From: Pseudomonadota bacterium
Lineage (GTDB): Bacteria > Pseudomonadota > Gammaproteobacteria > Xanthomonadales > SZUA-38
DNA length: 64,000 nucleotides
Direction of reading: 5' to 3'
Assembly (NCBI GenBank): GCA_039033415.1
Contig: JBCCCR010000009.1
Span: 62,001-126,000 of the forward strand
In this document: in pieces, positions 30,715 through 39,087 of the stretch
Layout: each line of letters starts with the position of its first letter
How positions within the stretch are numbered: the stretch's first letter is position 1
Program-made: the position numbers and the translations under genes
Notes under the pieces: model-generated
Seen by the model: the letters and a program-made list of their open reading frames with translations, nothing else
Database searches by the model: none
Told to the model about the DNA's origin: nothing

Positions 30715-32388
30715 ATGTTGACCCACCTTGCCATCCGTGACTTCGCGCTGATCGAGCAGCTCGATCTGGATTTCAGCGCGGGATTCAGCGTCCTGACGGG
30801 CGAGACCGGCGCCGGCAAGTCGATTCTACTCGACGCGCTGCAGCTGGTGCTGGGCGGGCGCGCCAGCGCCGGCGTGTTGCGCGCGGGGGCCTCCAAGGCC
30901 GATGTGTCCGCGGCGTTCGACGTGCGTGAACGTCCGGCGGTCAAAGCCTGGCTCAGCGATCACGACCTCGAGCCGGAGGATGCCGAACTGCTCCTGAGAC
31001 GGGTCGTTAACGCCGATGGCCGCTCCCGCGCCTACGTCAACGGCGTGCAGACGCCGATCCAGAAGATGCGTGAGCTGGGCGAGCGGCTGGTGGAAATTCA
31101 CGGGCAGCACGAGTTCCAGACCTTGGTTCGGGCGCCGGAGCAGCTAAGGCTGCTGGACCTGTTCGCCAACAACATCCGGCTTTTGAGCGATGTCCAGGCC
31201 GCCTTCGGTCGTTGGCGCGACCTCAACGCGGAGCTTGAGGCCCTGCGCAGCTCAGCCGCCATGTCCCCGGCGGAGCTGGATCTGCTGCGACATCAGGTGG
31301 ACGAGCTGGAGCGGGTTGCGGTAGAGCCGCAGATGCTGGAAACACTCCACGCGGAACATCGTCAGCTCGCCAGCGCTGAGTCCCTTATGGCCTCCACGGG
31401 TCAGGCGGCGGAAACCCTGGCTGACGCGGTGACCCCGCAGCTGTCCGCCGTGGTCAACGACCTCAAACGACAGCAGTCCACCATGGCGGCCCTCAGCGAG
31501 CCGCTAGATCTGCTGGAGAGCGCGCTGCTCCAGGCGCAGGAGGCGGAGTCGGTTTTGTCGCGGCAGGTGCGCGAGCTCGAGGCTAACCCGCAGCGGGTTG
31601 CAGAACTTGACCGGCAGCTGGACGAAATCCACAGCTTGGCCCGGAAACACCGCCTGGCCGCCGAAGATCTCGCTGGACATCTGGGTGCCCTGCGCTCGCG
31701 CTGCGAGGCGGCAGCGGACGCGGACGAGACGGAACAGGTGTTGCTCAAGGCCTTGACGGAAACGGAAGCAGCCTATCGAGAAGCGGCCGCCACCTTGTCC
31801 AAAGCCCGACAGCGGGCGGCTAAAAAGCTGGGCACTGAGATCACCAAGACGATCAGCGAAGTCGGCATGGATCAGGCGCAGTTTGCGGTGGACGTATCGT
31901 TTGATGCACAAAAGCCCCCGTCGCGCACCGGGCTCGACAGCGTCGCGTTTCTCATCCAAACCAACCCCGGCTCCAAGGCGGGCACGCTCGACCGGGTGGC
32001 ATCCGGCGGCGAGCTTTCGCGGGTGGCGCTGGCGGTGAAGGTCGCGCTGGCGGCGAACGAACGGGGTCGGACGATGATTTTTGATGAGGTTGACGCAGGC
32101 GTGGGCGGTGCCACGGCGCAGCGCGTCGGGCAAAAGCTGCGGGAACTGGCGGCCACCGGTCAGGTGCTGAGCGTCACCCACCTCCCCCAGGTAGCCGCCT
32201 GTGGGCATCAGCACTACCGCGTGGAGAAAGAACAACACAAGAAGTCGACGCTGACGCGCGTGCTGGCGCTCGACGACGACGCTCGCCTGCAGGAACTATC
32301 GCGGATGCTGGGCGGCGTCGAGATCACCGAGCAGACGGTCGCCCACGCCGCAGAAATGCTATCGCAGGGAGAAGGCGGCGCCCGGTAG
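30715..32388 (+). CDS. recN: DNA repair ATPase RecN
   Basis: 557 residues, SMC-like. Walker A in LTGETGAGKSILLDAL at the N-terminus, a long central coiled coil (about 150-370), then the ABC signature ASGGELSRVALAVK and Walker B TMIFDEVDAGVGG near the C-terminus. Acts at double-strand breaks in RecA-dependent repair. SOS control is usual in other bacteria, but I see no obvious LexA box in the short divergent gap with hrcA. Confidence 0.96.
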   Translation: MLTHLAIRDFALIEQLDLDFSAGFSVLTGETGAGKSILLDALQLVLGGRASAGVLRAGASKADVSAAFDVRERPAVKAWLSDHDLEPEDAELLLRRVVNADGRSRAYVNGVQTPIQKMRELGERLVEIHGQHEFQTLVRAPEQLRLLDLFANNIRLLSDVQAAFGRWRDLNAELEALRSSAAMSPAELDLLRHQVDELERVAVEPQMLETLHAEHRQLASAESLMASTGQAAETLADAVTPQLSAVVNDLKRQQSTMAALSEPLDLLESALLQAQEAESVLSRQVRELEANPQRVAELDRQLDEIHSLARKHRLAAEDLAGHLGALRSRCEAAADADETEQVLLKALTETEAAYREAAATLSKARQRAAKKLGTEITKTISEVGMDQAQFAVDVSFDAQKPPSRTGLDSVAFLIQTNPGSKAGTLDRVASGGELSRVALAVKVALAANERGRTMIFDEVDAGVGGATAQRVGQKLRELAATGQVLSVTHLPQVAACGHQHYRVEKEQHKKSTLTRVLALDDDARLQELSRMLGGVEITEQTVAHAAEMLSQGEGGAR

Positions 32389-32408
32389 CGGCCGAGGCCG
32401 AGTCAAAG

Positions 32409-32813
32409 TCAAGTTTTCTTGCGAACGTAAAGCACCATGGTGTGGTCTGCCAGCTCGTAGCCCCGCTCTTCGCACAGCTCGTGCTGAAGCCGCTCCATCT
32501 CTTCGGAAAAAAACTCCATCACCTCACCCGAATCGATATCCACCATATGGTCGTGGTGCTCGCCAGAATCGAGTTCAAAGACCGATTTGTCGCTCTCGAA
32601 GTCGTGTTTGACGACCAGACCCGCCGCCTCAAACTGGTTGAGCACGCGATACACGGTTGCCAGCCCGATATCCTCTCCGAGCTCGAGAAGCTTCCGATAA
32701 ATGTCTTCGGCGCTCAGGTGCCGGGTTTCGCTCGAATCCAGAATTTCGAGGATCTTGACACGTGGCAGGGTGACCTTAAGACCGGCCTTACGCAGTTCGT
32801 TTCGATCGGGCAT
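32409..32813 (-). CDS. fur: Ferric uptake regulator Fur
   Basis: 134 residues. A DNA-binding winged helix (ELRKAGLKVTLPRVKILEIL, IGLATVYRVLNQFEAAGLV) and the metal site HHDHM are conserved. The structural-zinc CxxC that follows this site in E. coli Fur is DIDS here, so both cysteines are absent; Pseudomonas Fur also departs from the CxxC at this spot. Iron-dependent repressor of uptake genes. Convergent with recN, 20 bp apart, and divergent from bamE. Confidence 0.95.
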   Translation of the reverse strand: MPDRNELRKAGLKVTLPRVKILEILDSSETRHLSAEDIYRKLLELGEDIGLATVYRVLNQFEAAGLVVKHDFESDKSVFELDSGEHHDHMVDIDSGEVMEFFSEEMERLQHELCEERGYELADHTMVLYVRKKT

Positions 32814-32950
32814 GGATTTTTGTTGTCCGCGTTAAATGGGCGAATTCACCGCGACAGCCCACGCATACAGCGCTCTGTGTCACGAATGGAAGCTTAACAA
32901 GCGCTATTGTATCATCGCGCCCCACGAGTTAAGGCTGGCGGTATATTTCC

Positions 32951-33325
32951 TTGCGCCCACTATTTCGCATTGCACGTCTGACGATGGTTCTCACCGCGCT
33001 TGCCGCGCTGGGTGGCTGTAATTTCATTTATAAGATCGATATTCAGCAAGGCAGCGTGCTTGATCAGGACATGGTGAATGATCTGCGTCCCGGAATGACC
33101 AAACGTCAGGTCTCGCTGGTGATGGGCACGCCGGCCATTGCCAGCCCGTTCCGCCAGGACCGCTGGAACTACGTCAACACAGTGTCCTTCCGTGGCGGCC
33201 CCGAGCAGCTCAAGACGCTATCGCTGCTGTTCGAAGACAACCGCCTGGTCAAAATCGAGGGCGACTATCTGCCGGAAGACTCCGAGATGGCGGATTCCGC
33301 GGAGGAGTCCGAGCCGGCCAGCTAG
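32951..33325 (+). CDS. bamE: Outer-membrane assembly lipoprotein BamE (SmpA/OmlA)
   Basis: 124 residues from TTG 32951; ATG 32984 is an alternative but leaves a very short signal. A lipoprotein signal ends in the lipobox LGGC at about residue 23. The fold signature follows: YKIDIQQGSVLDQDMVNDLRPGMTKRQVSLVMGTP and DRWNYVNTV. It stabilises the BAM beta-barrel assembly complex at the outer membrane. Divergent from fur, as in Xanthomonas and Pseudomonas. Confidence 0.94.
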   Translation: MRPLFRIARLTMVLTALAALGGCNFIYKIDIQQGSVLDQDMVNDLRPGMTKRQVSLVMGTPAIASPFRQDRWNYVNTVSFRGGPEQLKTLSLLFEDNRLVKIEGDYLPEDSEMADSAEESEPAS

Positions 33326-33376
33326 GCCTCAGCCAGCTAAACTTCAGAGAGGGTCGTCGCTCCGCGACCACGTCGG

Positions 33377-33814
33377 CTAAACCTGGCCGAAAACCGTGTT
33401 GGCGCGCTGCACAAAGTCGGTGACCAGCCGCTTGGCCACCCAGGAAAAGCCGCCCGAGAACGCTGATGCCAGCAGGTCCGAGGCCAGCTCAAAATCCAGC
33501 TGAAGCCCAACCCGGGAGCCGTCGTCTCCCAGCTGCCGGAACGACCACTGACCCTCGAAGCGACGAAACGGCCCGTCGACCGCCTGCATATTGATGTGGG
33601 TCGGCTCATTTAAGGCGTTGCGGGTGGTAAAAGCCTGGCGAATACCCGCGATATTTACGCTCACCCGAGCGACCATGGCGTTTTCAGCCTGCTCCAGCAC
33701 TTCCGTGCCGGTGCACCAGTTCAGAAATTCGGGGTAGCGGGCAACCTGGTTCACCAGGCGATACATATCCGCAGCGCTGTGTTCGACCAGCGCGGAGCGT
33801 TCAATCAGCGGCAT
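33377..33814 (-). CDS. ratA: RatA / COQ10-like START-fold protein
   Basis: 145 residues. Typical family start ([33 protein letters not shown]) and the polyketide-cyclase/START fold. In E. coli the homologue was described as a ribosome-association toxin; homologues of Coq10 bind ubiquinone, so a quinone-chaperone role is an alternative. Lies between bamE and the divergent smpB, the conserved gene neighbourhood for this family. Confidence 0.92.
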   Translation of the reverse strand: MPLIERSALVEHSAADMYRLVNQVARYPEFLNWCTGTEVLEQAENAMVARVSVNIAGIRQAFTTRNALNEPTHINMQAVDGPFRRFEGQWSFRQLGDDGSRVGLQLDFELASDLLASAFSGGFSWVAKRLVTDFVQRANTVFGQV

Positions 33815-33884
33815 GGCGCGAGCATATCACGCGAGGGCGAATGTCAGTACAATACGCCGCCGCCGCGAGCGGCGAGAAAAACTC

Positions 33885-34361
33885 ATGGCCAAAAAACCCA
33901 AAAAACCCGTCAACGACAACACCATCGCGCGCAACAAGCGAGCGCGCTTTGAGTATTTTGTTGAAGAAGAGTTTGAAGCTGGCCTGGCGCTCGAAGGCTG
34001 GGAGGTGAAGGCGCTGCGCGAGGCGCGCATCAGCTTTGGCGAGAGCTACGTGTTGCTGAAAGACGGTGAAGCGTTCCTGTTTGGTGCGCACATCTCGCCG
34101 CTGGTCTCCGCCTCAACCCACGTCAAGGCCGATCCGGTCAGAACCCGCAAGCTGCTGCTGCACCGCAAGGAGCTCGACAAGCTGATCGGCGCGGTGGAGC
34201 GCAAGGGATACTCACTGATTCCGCTGACGCTCTACTGGAAAAAGGGCCGAGTAAAGGCCGCGATTGGACTGGCCAAGGGTAAGAAACTCCACGACAAGCG
34301 CACTACGGAAAAGGATCGCGACTGGAAGCGCGATCAGGCCCGTATCCTCAAGCACTCCTGA
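33885..34361 (+). CDS. smpB: SsrA-binding protein SmpB
   Basis: 158 residues from ATG 33885 ([33 protein letters not shown] is the conserved opening; an upstream ATG at 33813 precedes non-conserved sequence). The OB-type core ([21 protein letters not shown]) and basic C-terminal tail ([17 protein letters not shown]) are normal. Binds tmRNA for trans-translation; the partner RNA is 7.5 kb downstream. Confidence 0.97.
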   Translation: MAKKPKKPVNDNTIARNKRARFEYFVEEEFEAGLALEGWEVKALREARISFGESYVLLKDGEAFLFGAHISPLVSASTHVKADPVRTRKLLLHRKELDKLIGAVERKGYSLIPLTLYWKKGRVKAAIGLAKGKKLHDKRTTEKDRDWKRDQARILKHS

Positions 34362-34432
34362 CAGCCAGCGGAACGTCAAACGGCGCGGAGCCATGCCCCA
34401 CCCCGTTTTCCAACGCATCATGGCTACTCCGA

Positions 34433-34453
34433 AGCGGCTTATTCGAAGCCGCT
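34433..34453. repeat. Hairpin spanning the stop codon of the giant secreted protein gene
   Basis: AGCGGCTT (34433-34440) and AAGCCGCT (34446-34453) are perfect 8-bp arms around a 5-nt loop that contains the TAA stop of the minus-strand gene. Lies in the convergent gap after smpB. No T-run, so at most a weak or Rho-assisted bidirectional terminator. Confidence 0.5.
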
Positions 34454-37400
34454 CTGGAAGACCACCTGCGGCAGCACCGGGACCTCAACCACCGTGAGGT
34501 TGTCCCCGGTGGCGTCCTGCTCCGTGCTGTCGACATCGATCTGATAGCCAAAGGCCTCCGGGTCGAAGTTGGCGTCGGGCAGTAGCGCTACCGACAGCGC
34601 CACCGTCTCGTCCGGCGCCAGCGTGCCGAAGCTGCAGGTGGTGGTGTCCATGTCGTGGCTGCAGGTGCCTTTGCTGGTGCTGACCGACATCAGCTCGACC
34701 CCTTCCGGCAACACGCCGGCAAACACCACGTTGGTGGCTTCCAACGGCGTCACCGGGTCTTCCGGCAGCTCGTTGGTCACGTTGATGTTCAGCGTGGTCA
34801 CCTGGCCCGGCAGGACGGGGGCGTCGCTCTCCGGCACCGCCTCCAGCGAGACGTCAACCATGGGCAACACCGTGATCTGCGCAACGAGCGCGTCTGCTGA
34901 ATCGCTGCCGGCACCGGTCTCGTCAATCACGTTGAGGCCCACCTCGTAGACGCCGGGGGCGAGGAACACGTGATCACCCAGCACCTGCCCGGTGCCGCCC
35001 GCGGTGAGCGTAATGATCGGGTCTTCGCGCGGCGCGTTGGGATCTGACGGCGGCGCCTGATTGGCCGAATCGTTGGTGCCGTCACCCCAGCTGATCGTCA
35101 GAAAATGAGCCTGACCCGCGTCCGGGTCGTCGTACTCCGCCATCAGGCCAGCGGGGAAACCCAGGCCCGCCTCAAAACCCTGGTTGATGACCTGGCCCTT
35201 GAGCAGCTTAGAGATCGCCTTGGGCAGGAACTTCGAGCCGTCGTCCATAAAACGCAGCACGGGCTTGTCGTTTACGGGATTGACCGTGATGTTTACCGTG
35301 GCCCGGTTGGACACGTCGCGACCATCGCTGACCTCAAAAACCAGCTGGTCGGTGCCGTTGAAGTCCGGCGCGGGAATGTAGGTCCGCATCTCGCCACTGC
35401 CGGTGAGCGTTCCGTTGCTCGGGCCATCGACCACCGTGTAGGTGAGCGTATCCAGGCCGTTGAAATCAACCCCGGCAATACCGTCCGGGTCGCTGGCCAG
35501 CAGGTTGACGTCAGCGGTGGTGTCCTCGTCGAGCACCACGGCGTCGTCGAAAGCCTCCGGGGCCCGGAAGTTGCGGCTGACCGCGATGGTGGCCGTGCCG
35601 ACGTTGCTGTCTGCCAGGCCGTCGTCCGCGCGGAAGGTAAAGCTGTCGGTGCCCTGGAAACCGTTGTCCGAGCTGTAGGACACCACCACAGAATTCTCCG
35701 TGATGTCTTTGAACGGCGCGGTCTCAAACACATGCATTAGCTCGCGGTCTCGATCGAGCACGTAGAACTGGGTGGAGTTGACGCTGATATCCAAGGGCCG
35801 ACCCATGTCGCCCAGCACAAAACAGCTGCCGTCACAGACCGACGCCGCTTCACCGGCAAAGTCGCCGAGGGCGGTAAAGCGCTGCACGCGGCTGTTGTCG
35901 TAGTCGGTGACGTAGAGTGTGTCTTCCGGATCGAGCGCAATCCCGGTCGGTGTGTTGAACTGCCCCGGCAGGCTGCCACTGGTTTGCGAAACGTTGCAGG
36001 GCGTGGCGTCGCTGCAGGAAAAGCCGAAGCTGCGGCCGTTTTCGTCATCACACCCAGGGCCGCTGTCACACTTACCGAGCCAACCGATGTAGGCACCGGG
36101 ATTCAGGGTGTTGCCATCCACCGTGGTCGGGGCAAATTTGTGAATCCGGTCGTCGCCGGAGTCGACGACGTAAACGTTGCCCAGCGAGTCCAGTTCAATG
36201 TTGAACCCTCGGCTGGAGCTTCCAGCCACTGACGGTTCGCCGGACAGGAACGACTCATTGTTTTTGAGCGTACCCAGCAGCGACGGCCGGAAGTCATTGC
36301 CGCGACCGTCATAGACGAACACGCGCTGTTTGTTCGTGGAAAAGATCAGGCCCGTATTGCTGTCCGTCTTGGCGTCCAGCAGCCGGCCGCTCGGCGCCTC
36401 CAGGTTGCGGTTGTCGACCACGTTCAGATCACCGTCCAGCTTGCGGTAGATGAGCGGCAGGTCGTTCTGCTCCGGCTGGGCGACATAGATAAAGCCGCTG
36501 TCGTCCAGCGTCAGGCGCTTGGCCCCGCTCAGCTCGCTCCCGGCAAACTCCCCGAGGAACTCCCCGGTAGGACTCCACTTGCTGATCCGCGCCTGTGTGT
36601 CAGCACCGCCGCCGCCGCTGCAGAAAAAACGCTCGTCGAGCACAAACGAAATACCGTCATCGGTCACGTGCACAAACTCCGGCTCGTAGACGAAGTCGAC
36701 GGGCACCTCACCGGGCCCACCGGTGCCGCAGAAGCGGGCGGCAATTTCGTTGATGGCCGGATCAAAGTTATTGAGAATTTCACCGACTTCGTTGTCAGGC
36801 CGAACCCGATAGTCCTCGATAAAGTACGGCACCAGTGGCGCCACAAAAAAGCCATTCCCCGGCAGGCTGACGATGTCGAACTTCAGCGGATCGAACATGC
36901 CGGACACCACGTCCGGGTCGCTGCCAGTGAGCGTCAGGTCGATCACTTCCGAAGTCAGGGCGCTGGAGGACACATCTTGGACTGAAGGCGCCTGGTTGGT
37001 GCCCGGAGCCTTGACCGTGATCCACTGAGGCTTGGAGTCGCTGTTGCCCGAGCTGTCGGTGGCGGTCCACAGCACCTGCGTTCTGCTGTTGACCGGGAAA
37101 GTCGTCGGCGCCGTGTTGGTGAGCGCCGGGTTCGGATCCGCGACGTCAAACACCACCGCGGTACCGATATCGACGTCTGCCTGCGTTGCCGGATCGTTCG
37201 ACTCGATCACCCGTGCGGGCGGCACCAGGATGATGGGCGCGCGGGTGTCCTGTACCACAATCTTCTGTGAGAACGTCGTCTCACCAGGATTACCCGGGCC
37301 TTCGGGATGAAGATCGCTCGCCGTCCAGTTAACGAAATTGGTGCCAATTTCCAGCAGCAGCGGCGCGTCGTTGCCAACGCTGATCGGCGCATCACACGGA

Positions 37401-38377
37401 TCGGACTCCACGATCCAGCTTCGGAAGCGATCGCGGTGCACGGCAAAGCGCTCGCCGCCAAAGCTGTTGGCTTCCAGCACCACCGGATTCTGGTCGTTAT
37501 CGATTCCCGGATCCGGTATGTAATCGATCACCGGCGGGTTGACGTCGTTGACTGTGAACGTGCGCCGCTGCTCGTGCACCGCCGTGTCGAAGCTGTTGTC
37601 GAGGATGAAGCGCACCGCCTCGCTGTCGCTGCTGAACTCATCGCCAACGGCATCCAGCGTGATGACGCCCGCCTCAATGCCGGCGTTGATCAGGAACAGA
37701 CCGCCGATTTCCAGCGCGCGGGCGGCGGTTTTGGGGTCGGTCTGAATCTCAAAAAAGCTCTTAAAGTATTTGACTTCATTGGTGATGTAGAACAGCGCCA
37801 GCGGCAGCGCAACGTCGATCACCGGATTGAGCTGCGTGGCCGCCTCCCAGACGATCGGGTGATTGCCCGAGGGGTAAACCACGATGCGGTCACTTTCGCT
37901 CCAGTCCTCGAGATAGAAGTTGTCGACGCGAACCTTCACCTCCGCATTGGCATGCCCGACGACGGGCGGCTGAGGATCGCTGAAGGCGCCCCAGTTGGTG
38001 GGCAGGGAGCGGATATCGGCGATGCCGAACAGGTTGTCGTACTCCGCCTCCTTCTGCGGGAGAAAGAAGTTGTAGTGGCAGCCGTCCGGGCTTTGTGGAT
38101 TCACGGGCGTCGGGTTAACCGTGATCAGCTTGGCCGGCAGGGTCTTGATCACGATATCGATCCCGATGGTGGCAAGGTCGGCCACGTTGCCGATGAACCC
38201 CGGCAGGAAAGACGTTGGCAGCAGCGCAAAGTGTGTCGCGGCCCAGGCCGTGTAGGCGTCCTCGTAGCCGTCGTTGTCCTCAATTTCCGCAATAGCCGGG
38301 TTGAGGCCCGCACCACCAATGGCTAAACAGATTCCCAGCGCCAGCGGCACCCGGCGTTTAAGCAAGTCCTTTAACAT
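34439..38377 (-). CDS. Giant secreted multi-repeat protein (HYR, NHL-like, tandem-95/cadherin-like, DUF11)
   Basis: 1312 residues from ATG 38377 (MLKDLLKRRVPLALGICLAIGG, a signal peptide ending near NPAIAE; a start at 38497 adds a non-signal leader). Recognisable parts: a HYR-like module (DTRAPIILVPPARVIESNDPA ... VLWTATDSSGNSDS), a central NHL-type propeller (GFIYVAQPEQ, GNVYVVDSGDDRIHKFAP, LYVTDYDNSRVQRF), tandem-95/cadherin-like repeats (VVLDEDTTADVNLLASDPDG), a PKD-like part, and a DUF11-like beta domain at the end. The last residues are VFQSGFE, a possible sorting or anchoring tail. Adhesive or surface-structural role inferred. Divergent from the ECF sigma-kinase pair, which may control it. 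Confidence 0.85.
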   Translation of the reverse strand: MLKDLLKRRVPLALGICLAIGGAGLNPAIAEIEDNDGYEDAYTAWAATHFALLPTSFLPGFIGNVADLATIGIDIVIKTLPAKLITVNPTPVNPQSPDGCHYNFFLPQKEAEYDNLFGIADIRSLPTNWGAFSDPQPPVVGHANAEVKVRVDNFYLEDWSESDRIVVYPSGNHPIVWEAATQLNPVIDVALPLALFYITNEVKYFKSFFEIQTDPKTAARALEIGGLFLINAGIEAGVITLDAVGDEFSSDSEAVRFILDNSFDTAVHEQRRTFTVNDVNPPVIDYIPDPGIDNDQNPVVLEANSFGGERFAVHRDRFRSWIVESDPCDAPISVGNDAPLLLEIGTNFVNWTASDLHPEGPGNPGETTFSQKIVVQDTRAPIILVPPARVIESNDPATQADVDIGTAVVFDVADPNPALTNTAPTTFPVNSRTQVLWTATDSSGNSDSKPQWITVKAPGTNQAPSVQDVSSSALTSEVIDLTLTGSDPDVVSGMFDPLKFDIVSLPGNGFFVAPLVPYFIEDYRVRPDNEVGEILNNFDPAINEIAARFCGTGGPGEVPVDFVYEPEFVHVTDDGISFVLDERFFCSGGGGADTQARISKWSPTGEFLGEFAGSELSGAKRLTLDDSGFIYVAQPEQNDLPLIYRKLDGDLNVVDNRNLEAPSGRLLDAKTDSNTGLIFSTNKQRVFVYDGRGNDFRPSLLGTLKNNESFLSGEPSVAGSSSRGFNIELDSLGNVYVVDSGDDRIHKFAPTTVDGNTLNPGAYIGWLGKCDSGPGCDDENGRSFGFSCSDATPCNVSQTSGSLPGQFNTPTGIALDPEDTLYVTDYDNSRVQRFTALGDFAGEAASVCDGSCFVLGDMGRPLDISVNSTQFYVLDRDRELMHVFETAPFKDITENSVVVSYSSDNGFQGTDSFTFRADDGLADSNVGTATIAVSRNFRAPEAFDDAVVLDEDTTADVNLLASDPDGIAGVDFNGLDTLTYTVVDGPSNGTLTGSGEMRTYIPAPDFNGTDQLVFEVSDGRDVSNRATVNITVNPVNDKPVLRFMDDGSKFLPKAISKLLKGQVINQGFEAGLGFPAGLMAEYDDPDAGQAHFLTISWGDGTNDSANQAPPSDPNAPREDPIITLTAGGTGQVLGDHVFLAPGVYEVGLNVIDETGAGSDSADALVAQITVLPMVDVSLEAVPESDAPVLPGQVTTLNINVTNELPEDPVTPLEATNVVFAGVLPEGVELMSVSTSKGTCSHDMDTTTCSFGTLAPDETVALSVALLPDANFDPEAFGYQIDVDSTEQDATGDNLTVVEVPVLPQVVFQSGFE

Positions 38378-38546
38378 CTCATCCGATCTCCATGTCTGGC
38401 CCGCTGCGTTTCTGCCGCAGAAAAGTGCTCGCACAGGCCGGTCCTTCTTGGCCTGCTCTCCCCAATGGCGGAATTGTTCGATGAATCGGGTCATCACTTG
38501 CGGCTAAACTAAAGATCGATGGTTTTTTCACCGCTAAGTGCCGCTT

Positions 38547-39083
38547 ATGTCCGCGCCCACTAATCCGCCCGAGGAAGGTTCCCGGGAAGACGCTGGCCCG
38601 CTCTGGTCGGCCCTTTACGAACGCCTTAAATCGATTGCCGTAGCGCAGCTGGCGGCGGAGTTCAGCCCGGGCGCCCTGCAGCCCACCGCGCTGGTGAACG
38701 AAGCCTGGCTGCGCATGGCGGACCTGAAGCTCCAGTGGGAAAGCCACGGCCACTTCCTCGCCATGGCGTCTCGGGTCATGCGCCGAGTGCTGGTGGATCA
38801 GGCGCGGGCCAGCAAGGCCGCCAAACGCGACGCGCGACTGCGCGTCACGCTCACCTCGCAGCTCGGCAACGAGTCGGCGGTTGACCTGCTGGACGTTCAT
38901 GAGGCGCTGAAGGCACTCACCGCGGAGGACCCCCGCAAAGCTCAGGTGATCGAGATGCACTATTTTGGCGGCATGACCTATCCGGAAATTGCGCCCGTGC
39001 TGGCGGTGTCGGAGGCGACGGTCAAACGCGACCTGCGCACGGCACGGGCCTGGCTCACGGCTGAGCTGTCGAGCCACCGGTAA
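38547..39083 (+). CDS. ECF-type RNA polymerase sigma factor
   Basis: 178 residues from ATG 38547 (GTG 38538 is also in frame). Regions 2 and 4 are visible: LQPTALVNEAWLRM, then FLAMASRVMRRVLVDQARAS, and the C-terminal helix-turn-helix MTYPEIAPVLAVSEATVKRDLRTARAWL. This is the ECF group commonly paired with a downstream Pkn2-type kinase. 4 bp upstream of the kinase gene and divergent from the giant secreted gene. Likely directs expression of surface genes when the kinase is signalled; no anti-sigma factor is seen. Confidence 0.93.
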   Translation: MSAPTNPPEEGSREDAGPLWSALYERLKSIAVAQLAAEFSPGALQPTALVNEAWLRMADLKLQWESHGHFLAMASRVMRRVLVDQARASKAAKRDARLRVTLTSQLGNESAVDLLDVHEALKALTAEDPRKAQVIEMHYFGGMTYPEIAPVLAVSEATVKRDLRTARAWLTAELSSHR

Positions 39084-39087
39084 ACGT

